In this document: piece by piece, positions 1 to 9,164 of the stretch
Layout: every line of letters starts with the position of its first letter
Position numbering within the stretch: position 1 is the stretch's first letter
Source: Pseudomonadota bacterium
GTDB taxonomy: Bacteria > Pseudomonadota > Gammaproteobacteria > Burkholderiales > Burkholderiaceae_F
NCBI GenBank assembly: GCA_029778535.1
Contig: JAKOQB010000021.1
Location: 1 to 49,361 of the forward strand
Length of the DNA stretch: 49,361 nt
Direction: 5' to 3'
Program-made: the position numbers and the translations under genes
Notes under the pieces: model-generated
What the model was told of the DNA's origin: nothing
Databases searched by the model: none
The model's input: only the letters and a program-made list of their open reading frames with translations

Positions 1-13
1 CCACCAACTCCCC

Positions 14-667
14 CTACTTCCCTTCCTCCATCAACCGCATCCTCCGCCGCAGCCTTTCGGCTTCGGCCGCATCGCCCGCCTTCTCCGCGCGCATGACCTG
101 CACGCCGAGCCACGCCAGCAGCGGCCGGCGCCAGCCCTGCGCGGAGGCGGTGTCGATCGACTGCGAAATGACTGCGGGGCTGGCACGACCGGACTGAAGC
201 AGCACGCCGGCGGCGACGAGGCGCGACAGCGGATCACTGATCTCCTGCACGGCCGCGCCGGCCGATTCGCCGGTCGCCGCGGCGGCGGCGCGCTGCGCGG
301 GCGGCAGCAGCGCGATGTCCTGCTGCCCGATGCGCGCGGCGAGATAGTCGGCGTAGGCGCGCTCGGCCGGCGACGCGTCGAGGCGCAGCCTCTCGAATCC
401 TTCGCAAGGTTCGAACACGAGGCTCGCCACGCGCGCAGCGCAGCGCGTCAGTTCCGCGCGCGCCAGCAGGTCGGGGCGGCCGGTACGCGCGATCTCGCCG
501 CGCGCGTGCGCGAATTCGGCCTCGGCCACGCGCGTGTCGCCCTTCAGATACGCGGCGACCGCGCGGTCGAGCGAATCCCTGGCGCTCGCCTGCCAGTCGG
601 GCGGCGGCGGGCCGCTCGCGCACGAGGCAAGCAGCGCGGCACAGAGCGATGCGATCCAGCGCCTCAT
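14..667 (-). CDS. putative lipoprotein of an MCE transport cluster
   Basis: I do not recognise a family for this 217-residue protein. The N-terminus is a lipoprotein signal: a basic start (MRRW), a short hydrophobic stretch, and the lipobox LLASC, so the mature protein should be lipid-anchored at about Cys16. The rest is Ala/Arg-rich, helical, and looks like degenerate TPR-type helices. The ATG at 667 overlaps the stop of the upstream MCE gene (ATGA), which decides the start over an in-frame candidate at 703. Position, as third gene after a permease and an MCE protein, matches where an auxiliary lipoprotein of such transporters usually lies, but I do not see the typical PqiC/ABC-auxiliary sequence. 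Role in the transporter is inference. Confidence 0.7.
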   Translation of the reverse strand: MRRWIASLCAALLASCASGPPPPDWQASARDSLDRAVAAYLKGDTRVAEAEFAHARGEIARTGRPDLLARAELTRCAARVASLVFEPCEGFERLRLDASPAERAYADYLAARIGQQDIALLPPAQRAAAAATGESAGAAVQEISDPLSRLVAAGVLLQSGRASPAVISQSIDTASAQGWRRPLLAWLGVQVMRAEKAGDAAEAERLRRRMRLMEEGK

Positions 668-1617
668 GGCAGCTTCAGCTCCGTGTCGCGCTTGAAGGGC
701 CACAGGCGATTGACCTGGTCGACCAGTTGCTCGACCTTGCGCAGGTTGACCTCGACCTCGGCGCGCAGCGCGGAAAGATCGGTCGTCGCGGCGCGCGTGT
801 TGGCGGCGATCGCCTGCGTCTCCTCCAGCAGCGCGTCGACGCGCTTCAGCGTCGCGCGCGTATCCGCGAGCGCGGCCTTCAGTTCGACGATGGTGGCGCG
901 CGTCTGGCTCATCACGCCCTCGGCGCCGAACACCTGCGCGTCGGCCTTGTCGGTCAGCGCGTTGAGGCGCGCCAGCAGCGCGTTGGTGCGGTCGAGCGTG
1001 GCGACCACCTTCCTCGCATCGGCGTCGTTGCCGAACAGTACGTTGAGCGCGCCGCGTTCCTTCAGCCGCGCGGTGACGGCCTGCGTGTTGGCGAGGCTCG
1101 CGGCGAGCGGCGAATCCGGCGCGGTCAGCGCGGTCAGGTTCTGCAGCAGGTCTTTTGCCGCGGCGACCAGGCGCGGGATCTCGGCGCTGGCATCGCCGAT
1201 CAGCACGCGGCGCACCGCGCCGTCGGGCAGCGGCGGATCGTCGGGCACGCCGGAGAATGCCTTGATGCTGGTGCCGCCCACCAGCCCGCGCGTCAGCGTG
1301 AACACGCTCGATGTGCGCAGCCAGTGCGCGTCCTTGCGCGGGATGTCGATCACGATGCGCGCGGCGCCGTCGGGCGCCAGCTCGATCTTGCGCACGCGCC
1401 CGATCGGAAAACCGCTGAACGTGAGGTCCATGCCGGGGCGCACGCCTTCGGAATCGTCGGCCAACAGCACCAGTTCCTGCGTCGACTCGAATACTCCGCG
1501 CGCGTACATCACGTACACCGTCGAGCCGGCCAGCAGGATCAGCAGCAGCACGAGCAGCAGCGCGGCCTTGAACTCGAGGTGCGCGACCGGCGGCCTCGTC
1601 GACAAGGGTTCGTTCAT
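664..1617 (-). CDS. MCE/MlaD-family substrate-binding protein
   Basis: This 317-residue protein has a short cytoplasmic N-terminus, one hydrophobic segment (about residues 16-36, AALLLVLLLILLAGS), then an MCE domain with the typical core GMDLTFSGFPIGRV, and a long helical C-terminus. Known MCE proteins form periplasmic or envelope-spanning rings that carry lipids between membranes, anchored in the inner membrane. The ATG shares one base with the upstream permease stop (TGATG), so the two are translationally coupled. It is longer than MlaD at 39.4 kb (158 residues) and is a paralogue of a different subtype. Family assignment is firm; substrate is unknown. Confidence 0.85.
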   Translation of the reverse strand: MNEPLSTRPPVAHLEFKAALLLVLLLILLAGSTVYVMYARGVFESTQELVLLADDSEGVRPGMDLTFSGFPIGRVRKIELAPDGAARIVIDIPRKDAHWLRTSSVFTLTRGLVGGTSIKAFSGVPDDPPLPDGAVRRVLIGDASAEIPRLVAAAKDLLQNLTALTAPDSPLAASLANTQAVTARLKERGALNVLFGNDADARKVVATLDRTNALLARLNALTDKADAQVFGAEGVMSQTRATIVELKAALADTRATLKRVDALLEETQAIAANTRAATTDLSALRAEVEVNLRKVEQLVDQVNRLWPFKRDTELKLP

Positions 1618-2417
1618 CAGTAATAGTTGCCCACCAGCGATGCCGCCTCGATCAGCAGGATCACCAGGAACAGGCGGATCAGCCCCTGCAGCTCGGCGCT
1701 GCGGCGCGCGCGGCGCGGGGTGATGTCGAGCGCGGTGGCCACCGGGATCAGCGCCACCGCGAGCGCGAGGAAGAAGGTCTTCAGCGCGAAGATCATCGTC
1801 ACCGGCGCGTTGAACACGCGGCCGACCTGGCGCGTGTAGGTCGCGAGCCCCTCGGCGGTGAAGCCGTACACGTGCAGGTACGCGAGCACCAGCGTCAGCA
1901 CGCCGGCCACCGCGGCCAGCATCAGCACGCAGAACATGCCGGACACGACGCGCGGCAGCACCTCGTGCGCGAGCGGATCGAGTCCGCGCGCGTGCAGATC
2001 CTCGAACCCGCCGCGCGCGCGCAGCTCCGCGATCTCGGTGCCGTTGGGCAACGTGACGCGCACGGCGGCGAACACCGCCGCGGTCAGCGGGATCAGCTCG
2101 AGCACCAGAACGCGCACGACCATTTCGAGCGCGTACTGCGTCAGTCCGTAACTGGCCGCGGTGACGACCACGATGCGGATCAGCACCAGGCTGATCAGCG
2201 CCGACAGCACCGCGAACCACATCAGGCTGGGCGCGGTGTCGAGGTAGACGTTGCGCGCCAGCGCGGCGCGATTGGCGCGGCCATAGGTCGACGGCGACAG
2301 CGCCAGCACCAGCATCTGCGCGCCCAGGTGGATCAGCCGCCACCAGCCGGCCAGCCAGCGCACGAGCGAACGGCCCAGTTCTCCCAGCGCCCCCGGGCGA
2401 GAAAGCGTCGGCGTCAT
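1617..2417 (-). CDS. MlaE-family ABC transporter permease
   Basis: A 266-residue multi-spanning membrane protein of the MlaE/YrbE (DUF140) family: hydrophobic segments around residues 65-105, 150-185 and 205-265, with the conserved region around EVLPRVVSGMFCV. MlaE permeases work as dimers with an ATPase and an MCE ring to move phospholipids. It heads a three-gene minus-strand cluster and is translationally coupled to the MCE gene. The ATPase that normally sits between permease and MCE genes is missing here, so the partner must be encoded outside the window or shared with the full Mla system at 40.7 kb. The start ATG at 2417 faces the plus-strand gene at 2594. Confidence 0.85.
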   Translation of the reverse strand: MTPTLSRPGALGELGRSLVRWLAGWWRLIHLGAQMLVLALSPSTYGRANRAALARNVYLDTAPSLMWFAVLSALISLVLIRIVVVTAASYGLTQYALEMVVRVLVLELIPLTAAVFAAVRVTLPNGTEIAELRARGGFEDLHARGLDPLAHEVLPRVVSGMFCVLMLAAVAGVLTLVLAYLHVYGFTAEGLATYTRQVGRVFNAPVTMIFALKTFFLALAVALIPVATALDITPRRARRSAELQGLIRLFLVILLIEAASLVGNYY

Positions 2418-2593
2418 GCGCGGATGATAGAGGTGCGCGGCGCCGCGCCGATTGACCCCGGCCGGAACGCGGTCGCGGCTGCCGCCTCTTGCGATGCGCG
2501 CTGCGCCCGGCGGCGCGCGGGCGCGGGATGCGCTGGAATAGCCGCGATGATGCGCCTGTTAGTTAGCGCATCGCGTGCGTGAAGGACGGGGCC

Positions 2594-3490
2594 ATGCGCG
2601 GCCTGCGGCACTCCTGTGTTGCGTTCCTGCTCGCATCGGGGTGCGCAGTTCACGCGCAGCCCGTGGCGGGCGGCAGCGAGACGCTGGCCTCCGATCGCCC
2701 GGAGGCCTGGGCGATGAACTACCTTACCGCGACGACGTTCCTGACCGCGTTCGGCGAAGTGCCGGCGCCCGCTCCCTGGCGCTGGGCAATCGCGACCGAA
2801 CTCGGCCACATTCCACGGCTCAGCGACGCGCAGCGGCGCGTCGGCTTCGACGGCACCAAGCTCGAGGACCTGAACAAGTCGCCGGTCTTCGGCCGGCTGC
2901 GCTTCACGCTCGGGCTGCCGCACGGCTGGGTGACCGAGCTGGCCTACACGCCGCCGGTGCCGATCAACGGCGCGCGCACGCGCGATCTCGTTGCGCTTGC
3001 TATCGGACGCCGTTTGCTCGAGCGCGGCGCGTGGACGCTGTCGGCGCGCGCGTTCGGGCAGAACGGATCGGTGCGCGGCGACATCACCTGTCCGGCGGAA
3101 CTCGCCAACGTGACCGATCGCGCGCGCAATCCGTACGGTTGCCAGGCCGCCTCGAACGACCGCTTGACGATGAACTACTACGGCGCCGACCTGACCGCAG
3201 GCTGGAACGCGGGCGCGTGGCACCTGCATGGCGGCGTCGGCGCCGTGCGCACCGAGCTCGCGGTGCAGGTCGATGCGCTGACCGACGGCGTGCGCGACCG
3301 AACACGGCTGCTGGCGCGCGACGTGCTGCCGTACTTCGCGCTCGGATTGCGGCGCGACCTCGATCGGCGCTGGAGCGTCGCGGCCGAAGTGATGCACGTG
3401 CCGCTCGACGTGCGGCGCTCACCGGGCCTTGCCAGCGAAAGCGAGCCGCTGACGAGCGTGCGCGTGCAGTTGCGTTACCTGAGCGATTGA
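2594..3490 (+). CDS. putative outer-membrane beta-barrel protein, unknown function
   Basis: About 298 residues; family not recognised. A Sec-type signal peptide is visible (MRGLRHS followed by a hydrophobic stretch, with likely cleavage after AVHA). The mature part alternates polar and hydrophobic residues with many aromatic strand ends and finishes VRVQLRYLSD, close to the terminal aromatic strand pattern of barrel proteins. Two cysteines (ITCPAEL and YGCQA) could pair. The ATG at 2594 has AAGGA about 7 bases upstream (2582-2586); an in-frame GTG at 2579 lacks such a site. It is monocistronic and divergent from the MlaE cluster. Localisation is inferred; no function is assigned. Confidence 0.6.
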   Translation: MRGLRHSCVAFLLASGCAVHAQPVAGGSETLASDRPEAWAMNYLTATTFLTAFGEVPAPAPWRWAIATELGHIPRLSDAQRRVGFDGTKLEDLNKSPVFGRLRFTLGLPHGWVTELAYTPPVPINGARTRDLVALAIGRRLLERGAWTLSARAFGQNGSVRGDITCPAELANVTDRARNPYGCQAASNDRLTMNYYGADLTAGWNAGAWHLHGGVGAVRTELAVQVDALTDGVRDRTRLLARDVLPYFALGLRRDLDRRWSVAAEVMHVPLDVRRSPGLASESEPLTSVRVQLRYLSD

Positions 3491-3524
3491 AGCACCGGAC
3501 GCATGCGTCTCGCATGAATGGGTG

Positions 3525-3558
3525 ATCGGCCGCGCGGAATGCGCGATCCGCGGCCGAT
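3525..3558. repeat. 10-bp inverted repeat
   Basis: ATCGGCCGCG at 3525-3534 is exactly matched by CGCGGCCGAT at 3549-3558 around a 14-base loop. It lies 35 bases after the barrel gene and upstream of the small lipoprotein gene. No T-run follows, so a factor-independent terminator is unlikely; it could be an mRNA-end hairpin or a binding site. The rest of 3491-3662 shows nothing further that I can name. Confidence 0.45.
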
Positions 3559-3662
3559 GTTCACGCCTCATCGCATCGGCCGTCGGCTGCCGCACCGACG
3601 TTCATCGGCTGCGAGACAGACCTTCGATCGATACGCGACGTGCGCTCATGGGGAGTTCGGAC

Positions 3663-4070
3663 ATGGACAAATCGCGCAGACAGTTGCTTTCGAGCGCCGG
3701 CGGCGGCGCGCTGGCTCTCGTCCTGGCCTCGTGCGGCGGCAGTGGCTACTCGTCACCGGCGCCGCCGCCGATGACCTCACCGCCGCCCGCGCCGACACCG
3801 CCGCCGCCACCGGGCGCGCTCACCTGCGGTGCGGTCTCCATCAGCGCCAACCACGGTCATGCGCTGACGATTCCCGCGGCGGATCTCGATTCAACGACCA
3901 ACAAGACGTACAGCATCCGCGGCACGGCGGATCACGATCACACGATCACGCTGACGCCGGCGCAGCTTGCTTCGATCAAGTCGATGAACGCGGTGGTGGT
4001 GCAATCGACGATCGACATGAGCACCCTGTTCGGCACCCACCTGCACGACGTGACGACGAACTGCAGTTAG
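3663..4070 (+). CDS. small His-rich twin-arginine lipoprotein, unknown function
   Basis: A 135-residue protein. The N-terminus (MDKSRRQLLSSAG) has a twin-arginine motif, then a hydrophobic stretch ending in LASCGG, so it looks like a Tat-exported lipoprotein. A Pro-rich linker (SPAPPP, PTPPPPP) follows, then a compact domain with repeated His-containing strands (NHGHALTI, DHDHTITLT, GTHLHDV) and two cysteines (LTCGAV and the C-terminal NCS). The repeated HxH pattern suggests metal binding, which is inference. The start ATG at 3663 has GGGAG about 9 bases upstream. It stands alone and ends 30 bases before the convergent HPP gene. I recall similar small His-rich hypothetical proteins but know no characterised function. 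Confidence 0.65.
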   Translation: MDKSRRQLLSSAGGGALALVLASCGGSGYSSPAPPPMTSPPPAPTPPPPPGALTCGAVSISANHGHALTIPAADLDSTTNKTYSIRGTADHDHTITLTPAQLASIKSMNAVVVQSTIDMSTLFGTHLHDVTTNCS

Positions 4071-4100
4071 CGCGCCGGGCTCGCCGCGACGCGCCGCCGT

Positions 4101-4613
4101 TCAGTCGCGCCAACCGCCCCAGAACGTCGTCGGCGGCGAGCGGTCGAGCCACGCGACGGGATAGCGCGTCAGGCCCGGATACAGGCGGCTCCACAATGCC
4201 GCGACCACGGCGAGCGCAAACACGCCGGCGAACACGGGCTGCCACAGCGCCGCAAAGCCGGCGTGACCGTGGATCATGATCAGCGGATTGGCGCCGGCGG
4301 GCGGGTGCACGGTCTTCGTCAGCAGCATCAGCCACAGCGCCAGCACCTGCGCCAGCGCGTAGACCCACAGCGCGTCGCCGAAAAGCTGATAGCAGGCGAT
4401 GCCGACCAGCGCGCCGCCAAGATGGCCGCCGAACAGCGCGCGCGGCTGCGCGGCGGGCGCGCGGGTGAGACCGAACAGGAACACCGCCGATCCGCCCAGC
4501 GACGCCAGCAGGAACGGAGAAACCGGCGGCGCCGCGAGCGTCAGCGCCAGCGCGATACCGGCCGCCGCACCGAACGCGATCCACGCCAGGCGCAACAGCG
4601 GGCGAGCGAGCAT
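4101..4613 (-). CDS. HPP family integral membrane protein
   Basis: A 170-residue membrane protein with four to five hydrophobic segments and the family signature TVHPPAGANPL, which identifies the HPP family. Members are poorly characterised; some plant and cyanobacterial members take part in nitrite transport, so a transport role is possible but not shown. It lies 13 bases after the stop of the upstream DUF697-like gene and probably shares its transcript. I chose ATG at 4613; there is no strong ribosome-binding site, so coupling to the upstream gene is likely. The end converges with the small lipoprotein gene. Confidence 0.75.
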   Translation of the reverse strand: MLARPLLRLAWIAFGAAAGIALALTLAAPPVSPFLLASLGGSAVFLFGLTRAPAAQPRALFGGHLGGALVGIACYQLFGDALWVYALAQVLALWLMLLTKTVHPPAGANPLIMIHGHAGFAALWQPVFAGVFALAVVAALWSRLYPGLTRYPVAWLDRSPPTTFWGGWRD

Positions 4614-4626
4614 CGATCGGCCGCGT

Positions 4627-5145
4627 TCAGTCGCGATGACGCGCACGCCGTCTCCGGCCCGCCACCGCTTCGGCGACCGCGACGCAGTCGTCGATGTGCG
4701 CATCGCCGATGTACTTGATGGCCGCGAACGAGATCGTCGCCGCGACGGCCTGGCCGGCAAGCGGGATGTATTTGACGGTGGTCTGCGCAGCCATCCGCCT
4801 GGCAATGCGCTTGACGATCAGCGACAGCGCCTCGCGCGTGATCGCGCGCCCGACGACGCTCGAACCCACTGCAGCGATGGCCTTGTACGCGGACAGGCGC
4901 CGCTTCGGCGCCAGCAGTTCGATCTGCTGCGGTGTCAGGCCGAACTCGGCGTTGATCTCCTGCAGCATCTTCATCAGCACGCCGATATCGACCGCCAGGT
5001 CGATGCCCGGGATCGGCACCACCGCGGCCGTCGCGCAGATCAGCGCGCGCTTCATCACCGCCTTGCGGCAGCGATGCGCTGCGGCGTCGATGTCGCGGGT
5101 GCTCGCAGGCACCAGGGCGAGAGGCTGGGTTTTCGTGCGGGGCAT
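4627..5145 (-). CDS. DUF697-like membrane-associated protein
   Basis: A 172-residue protein resembling the DUF697 domain found at the C-terminus of YcjF-type and some GTPase-like proteins: hydrophobic glycine-rich helices (CATAAVVPIPGIDLAVDIG, then AGQAVAATISFAAIKYIG) separated by an amphipathic section with FGLTPQQIELL. No GTPase domain is present, so this is a stand-alone version. The start at 5145 has a strong ribosome-binding site, GGAGGAGA, directly upstream, favouring it over the in-frame candidate at 5202. It is the first gene of a probable two-gene unit with the HPP protein, divergent from hemA. Function unknown. Confidence 0.65.
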   Translation of the reverse strand: MPRTKTQPLALVPASTRDIDAAAHRCRKAVMKRALICATAAVVPIPGIDLAVDIGVLMKMLQEINAEFGLTPQQIELLAPKRRLSAYKAIAAVGSSVVGRAITREALSLIVKRIARRMAAQTTVKYIPLAGQAVAATISFAAIKYIGDAHIDDCVAVAEAVAGRRRRARHRD

Positions 5146-5249
5146 CGTTCTCCTCCGGGCCGATCGACGCGTATGAGCGCTTTGTACCTTGATCTGAGAC
5201 AACCCGGGCGGCCCCGCGGCTGCGACAGAATCCGCTCGGGGAGCTTGTC

Positions 5250-5269
5250 ACCGCTACCGTAACAGCGGT
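5250..5269. promoter_or_regulatory. inverted repeat upstream of hemA
   Basis: ACCGCT (5250-5255) and AGCGGT (5264-5269) form a perfect 6-bp inverted repeat with an 8-base spacer, about 16 bases upstream of the proposed hemA -35 element. It could be an operator or an upstream hairpin; no regulator can be named from the sequence. Confidence 0.3.
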
Positions 5270-5284
5270 CGCCTGATCGCCTGC

Positions 5285-5313
5285 TTCGAACCTCGCGGCA
5301 AACCGCCTAAAAT
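5285..5313 (+). promoter_or_regulatory. candidate sigma-70 promoter of hemA
   Basis: TAAAAT at 5308-5313 is close to the -10 consensus, and TTCGAA at 5285-5290 is a weak -35 (3 of 6) at the optimal 17-base spacing. The region is less GC-rich than its surroundings, as expected for a promoter, and lies 23 bases before the hemA ATG. Assigned by eye only. Confidence 0.35.
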
Positions 5314-5335
5314 TCAAGGCCTTGCCGAAACGCCG

Positions 5336-6631
5336 ATGCAACTGCTGACGCTCGGAATCAACCACCAGACCGCGCCGCTCGCGCTGCGCGAAAGGGTGGC
5401 GTTCGTCCCCGAGGAGATCGGCCCCGCGATCGCGCGGCTGCGCGACCGGCTGGCGCTGAAGTCGGCCGGCGCGCTGTCCGAAGCGGCGATCGTGTCGACC
5501 TGCAACCGCACGGAGCTGTACTGCGCGGTCGCCGAGCCGCATGCGGCGAGCACGGCGCTGGCCGAATTCATCGCCGCGGAGAAACAGCTCGACGCCGACG
5601 AGCTGCGCCGCTCCGCGTACGCGCTGCCGCAGACCAATGCGGTGCGGCACGCGTTCCGCGTCGCCAGCGGGCTGGATTCGATGGTGCTCGGCGAGCCGCA
5701 GATCCTGGGCCAGATGAAGCAGGCCGAGCGGCTGGCGCGCGACGCCGGCGGCATGGGGCTGATGCTCAATCATCTGTTCCAGCGCACCTTCGCGGTCGCC
5801 AAGGAAGTGCGCACGACGACCGAGATCGGCGCGCATTCGGTGTCGATGGCCGCTGCCGCGGTGCGGGTGGCCGAGCGCATCTTCGGTTCGCTCGCCGACA
5901 GCGACTGCCTGTTCGTCGGCGCCGGCGAGATGATCGAACTGACCGGAACGCACTTCGCCGCACGGCATCCGAAATCGATCACGGTGGCCAACCGCACCAT
6001 CGAGCGCGGCGACACGCTGGCCGCCAAGCTGCACGGCCGCTCGATGCGGCTCGCGGAGCTGCCTGAGGCGATCGCGCGCTTCGACATCGTGGTGTCCTGC
6101 ACCGCGAGCTCGCTGCCGATCATCGGACTGGGCATGGTCGAGCGCGCGATCAAGTCGCGCCGCCACCGGCCGATGTTCATCGTCGATCTGGCGGTGCCGC
6201 GCGACGTGGAGCCCGAAGTGTCGCGGCTCGACGATGTGTACGTGTACACAGTCGACGATCTGGGCAAGATCGTTCAGAGCGGCACCGAGAGCCGGCAGGC
6301 CGCGGTCGCGCAGGCCGAGGCGATCATCGAATCGCGCGTGCGCGATTTTGACACCTGGCTGCGCACGCGCGCCGCGGTGCCGATCATCCAGGGACTGCGT
6401 AGCCGCGCCGACGAGCTGCGCCAGTACGAGCTCGAGCGCGCGCGCAAGCTGCTGGCGCGCGGCGAATCTCCCGAGGTGGTGCTCGAGCAGATGTCGCAGG
6501 CGCTGACCAACAAGTTCCTGCACGCGCCGGTGGCCGCGCTGCATCAGGCGTCCGGCCACGACAACGACCAAGAGCGCGCGCGCCTGGTGGCGCTGCTGTC
6601 GCGCTTTTACGCCTCCTCCTCCGACAATTAG
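5336..6631 (+). CDS. hemA: glutamyl-tRNA reductase
   Basis: HemA reduces glutamyl-tRNA(Glu) with NADPH to glutamate-1-semialdehyde, the first committed step of tetrapyrrole synthesis by the C5 route. The 431-residue protein has the family opening [12 protein letters not shown], the catalytic cysteine in [11 protein letters not shown] (Cys56), the block [16 protein letters not shown], a dinucleotide-binding stretch VGAGEMIEL near residue 195, and the C-terminal dimerisation helices. Length is normal. A candidate promoter lies just upstream and prfA follows after 59 bases, so it leads the hemA-prfA-fumC-prmC unit. The haem product fits the cytochrome bc1 genes elsewhere in the window. Confidence 0.97.
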   Translation: MQLLTLGINHQTAPLALRERVAFVPEEIGPAIARLRDRLALKSAGALSEAAIVSTCNRTELYCAVAEPHAASTALAEFIAAEKQLDADELRRSAYALPQTNAVRHAFRVASGLDSMVLGEPQILGQMKQAERLARDAGGMGLMLNHLFQRTFAVAKEVRTTTEIGAHSVSMAAAAVRVAERIFGSLADSDCLFVGAGEMIELTGTHFAARHPKSITVANRTIERGDTLAAKLHGRSMRLAELPEAIARFDIVVSCTASSLPIIGLGMVERAIKSRRHRPMFIVDLAVPRDVEPEVSRLDDVYVYTVDDLGKIVQSGTESRQAAVAQAEAIIESRVRDFDTWLRTRAAVPIIQGLRSRADELRQYELERARKLLARGESPEVVLEQMSQALTNKFLHAPVAALHQASGHDNDQERARLVALLSRFYASSSDN

Positions 6632-6690
6632 CGACCCGGTGCGCGCGGCGGCCGTCCGCGGTCGCCGCGCGTGATTTTTTTGCCGACCCT

Positions 6691-7773
6691 ATGAAGCCCA
6701 CGATGCAAAACAAGCTCGCGCTGCTGGCGCGGCGACTGAACGAAATCGACGCCGCGCTGTCGAGTGAGGACGCGACCCGCGACATGAACCGCTTGCGAGC
6801 GCTCGGGCAGGAGCGCGCGGAGATCGAACCGGTAGTGGCGCGCTTTCACGACTACAAACGCGCGCAGGCCGACCTTCTCGGCGCGCAGGAGATGCTGGCC
6901 GAGCCCGACATGAAGGCGCTCGCGGAGGAAGAGATACACGTCGCCAAGGGCAGGATCGCCGCGCTGGAGGACGAGCTGCAGCGCTTGCTGCTGCCGAAGG
7001 ACCCGAACGACGAGCGCAACGTGTTCCTCGAGATCCGCGCCGGCACCGGCGGCGACGAATCGGCGCTGTTCGCCGGCGACCTGCTGCGCATGTACACGCG
7101 CTTCGCCGAGCGTAACCGCTGGCAGGCGGAGCTGATCTCCGAGAGCCCGTCTGCCCTGGGCGGCTACAAGGAGGTGATCGTGCGCATCATCGGCCCGGGC
7201 GCGTATTCGAAGCTGAAGTTCGAGTCCGGCGGCCACCGCGTACAGCGCGTGCCGGAGACGGAAGCGCAGGGCCGCATCCACACGTCGGCGTGCACGGTCG
7301 CGGTGCTGCCCGAGGCCGACGAGATCGACGACGTGAAGATCGATCCGAGCGAGCTGCGCATCGACGTGTTCCGCGCCTCCGGCGCCGGCGGGCAGCACGT
7401 GAACAAGACCGAGAGCGCGGTGCGGTTGACGCATTTGCCGACCGGCATCGTGGTCGAGTGCCAGGACGACCGCAGCCAGCACAAGAACCGCGAACGCGCG
7501 CTGAAGATCCTCGCCGCGCGCATCAAGGACAAGCAGGTGCAGGAGCAGCAGCGCAAGGAGGCTTCGACGCGCAAGAGCCTGATCGGCTCCGGCGACCGCA
7601 GCGAGCGCATCCGCACCTACAACTTTCCGCAGGGGCGCGTGACCGACCACCGGATCAACCTGACGCTGTACAAGATCGACCAGATCATGGACGGCGACCT
7701 CGACGAACTCACTGCCGCGCTGACGGCCGAACACCAGGCCGAGTTGCTGGCGGCGCTGGGAGAAACGGCATGA
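6691..7773 (+). CDS. prfA: peptide chain release factor 1
   Basis: RF1 recognises UAA and UAG stop codons and triggers peptide release on the ribosome. The 360-residue protein has the codon-recognition tripeptide in the form PET (residues 188-190, aligned with PAT in E. coli) and the catalytic GGQ (residues 233-235) within [15 protein letters not shown]. The GGQ glutamine is methylated by PrmC, encoded two genes downstream. The stop overlaps the fumC start (ATGA). Full length, and no features suggesting altered stop-codon use, which matters because the antitoxin pseudogene in this window contains two UAG codons. Confidence 0.97.
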   Translation: MKPTMQNKLALLARRLNEIDAALSSEDATRDMNRLRALGQERAEIEPVVARFHDYKRAQADLLGAQEMLAEPDMKALAEEEIHVAKGRIAALEDELQRLLLPKDPNDERNVFLEIRAGTGGDESALFAGDLLRMYTRFAERNRWQAELISESPSALGGYKEVIVRIIGPGAYSKLKFESGGHRVQRVPETEAQGRIHTSACTVAVLPEADEIDDVKIDPSELRIDVFRASGAGGQHVNKTESAVRLTHLPTGIVVECQDDRSQHKNRERALKILAARIKDKQVQEQQRKEASTRKSLIGSGDRSERIRTYNFPQGRVTDHRINLTLYKIDQIMDGDLDELTAALTAEHQAELLAALGETA

Positions 7774-9164
7774 CGACACGGATCGAGAAGGACACCTTCG
7801 GCCCGATCGACGTCCCCGCCGACCGGCTGTGGGGCGCGCAGACGCAGCGGTCGCTGCACTTCTTCGCGGTGTCGACCGAGAAGATGCCGCCGGAACTGAT
7901 CCGCGCGCTGGTGCTGGTCAAGCGCGCGGCCGCGCGCGTGAACCGCGAACTGGGCTTGCTCGATGCGCGCAAGGCCGACGCGATCGTCGCTGCGTGCGAC
8001 GAGGCGCTCGACGGCAAGCACGATGCGGAGTTTCCGCTGTCGGTGTGGCAGACCGGATCGGGCACGCAGACCAACATGAACGTCAACGAAGTGCTGGCCA
8101 ATCGCGCCTCCGAACTGCTCGGCGGGCCGCGCGGCACCGGGCGGCTCGTGCATCCGAACGACGACGTCAACCGCTGCCAGTCGTCCAACGACGTGTTCCC
8201 GACCGCGATGCACGTGGCGGCGGCGCTCGCGATCGAGCAGAAGCTGCGGCCGGCGCTGCGCGCGCTGCGCGGCACGCTTGACGCCAGGGCGCGGGCTTTC
8301 GCGGACATCGTGAAGATCGGCCGCACGCATCTGCAGGACGCCACGCCGCTGACGCTCGGGCAGCAATTCTCCGGCTACGTCGCGCAGCTCGACGCGGCCG
8401 GCCGTGCGATCGATTCGGCGCTGCCGGCGCTGCTGCAGCTCGCGATCGGCGGCACCGCAGTCGGCACGGGGCTGAATGCGCATCCGGAATTCGGCGCGCG
8501 CGTGGCGCACGCGCTTGCAGCCGGCACGGGGCTCGCATTCGCGTCCGCGCCGAACAAGTTCGCCGCGCTGGCCGGCCACGAGCCGCTGCTCGCGGCGCAC
8601 GGCGCGCTGAAGACGCTCGCGGCGGCGCTGATGAAGATCGCCAACGACGTGCGCTGGCTCGCGAGCGGTCCGCGCGCGGGCCTTGGCGAGCTGACGATCC
8701 CGGAGAACGAGCCCGGCTCGTCGATCATGCCGGGCAAGGTCAATCCGACCCAATGCGAGATGCTGACGATGGTGAGCGCGCAGGTGCTCGGCAACGACGT
8801 GGCCATCGGCATCGGCGCTGCGTCCGGCAATTTCGAGCTGAACGTGTTCAAGCCGCTGATCGCGCACGCTTGCCTGCAGAGCGTGCGGCTGCTGGCCGAC
8901 GGCATGGCGAGCTTCGAGGCGCACTGCGCGCGCGGCATCGAGCCAAACCGCGCGCGCATCGCGGAGCTGCTCGACCGCTCGCTGATGCTGGTCACCGCGC
9001 TGGCGCCGCACATCGGCTACGACAAGGCGGCGGCGATCGCCAAGCACGCGCATCGTGAAGGGCTGACGCTGAAGGAGGCGGCGCTCGCATCGGGCTTCGT
9101 CACCGCGGCGCAGTTCGACGCCTGGGTCGTGCCGGCGGCGATGACAAAGCCCGGCGTCGAATGA
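7770..9164 (+). CDS. fumC: class II fumarate hydratase
   Basis: Fumarase C interconverts fumarate and malate in the TCA cycle, without an iron-sulfur cluster. The 464-residue protein is full length and carries the catalytic region [12 protein letters not shown] (residues 184-195, His187) and the superfamily signature [11 protein letters not shown] (316-326), plus [14 protein letters not shown] near the N-terminus that is typical of FumC rather than argininosuccinate lyase or aspartase. Its ATG overlaps the prfA stop and its stop overlaps the prmC start, both as ATGA, so it is translationally woven into the release-factor operon. In relatives I know, prmC follows prfA directly, so this placement is unusual. 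Confidence 0.96.
   Translation: MTTRIEKDTFGPIDVPADRLWGAQTQRSLHFFAVSTEKMPPELIRALVLVKRAAARVNRELGLLDARKADAIVAACDEALDGKHDAEFPLSVWQTGSGTQTNMNVNEVLANRASELLGGPRGTGRLVHPNDDVNRCQSSNDVFPTAMHVAAALAIEQKLRPALRALRGTLDARARAFADIVKIGRTHLQDATPLTLGQQFSGYVAQLDAAGRAIDSALPALLQLAIGGTAVGTGLNAHPEFGARVAHALAAGTGLAFASAPNKFAALAGHEPLLAAHGALKTLAAALMKIANDVRWLASGPRAGLGELTIPENEPGSSIMPGKVNPTQCEMLTMVSAQVLGNDVAIGIGAASGNFELNVFKPLIAHACLQSVRLLADGMASFEAHCARGIEPNRARIAELLDRSLMLVTALAPHIGYDKAAAIAKHAHREGLTLKEAALASGFVTAAQFDAWVVPAAMTKPGVE

Noticed and set aside
4541..6571. A very long open frame antisense to hemA and across the DUF697-like gene
   Set aside because: High GC content keeps antisense frames open. Its translation is Arg/Ala/His-rich low-complexity sequence, and hemA on the other strand is certain. 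The same reasoning removes long antisense frames over fumC, murA, the kinase, gltD and petB.
7252..7260. PET instead of PAT in RF1 as evidence of altered stop-codon reading
   Set aside because: The PxT position varies in natural RF1 proteins, and the rest of RF1, including GGQ, is standard.
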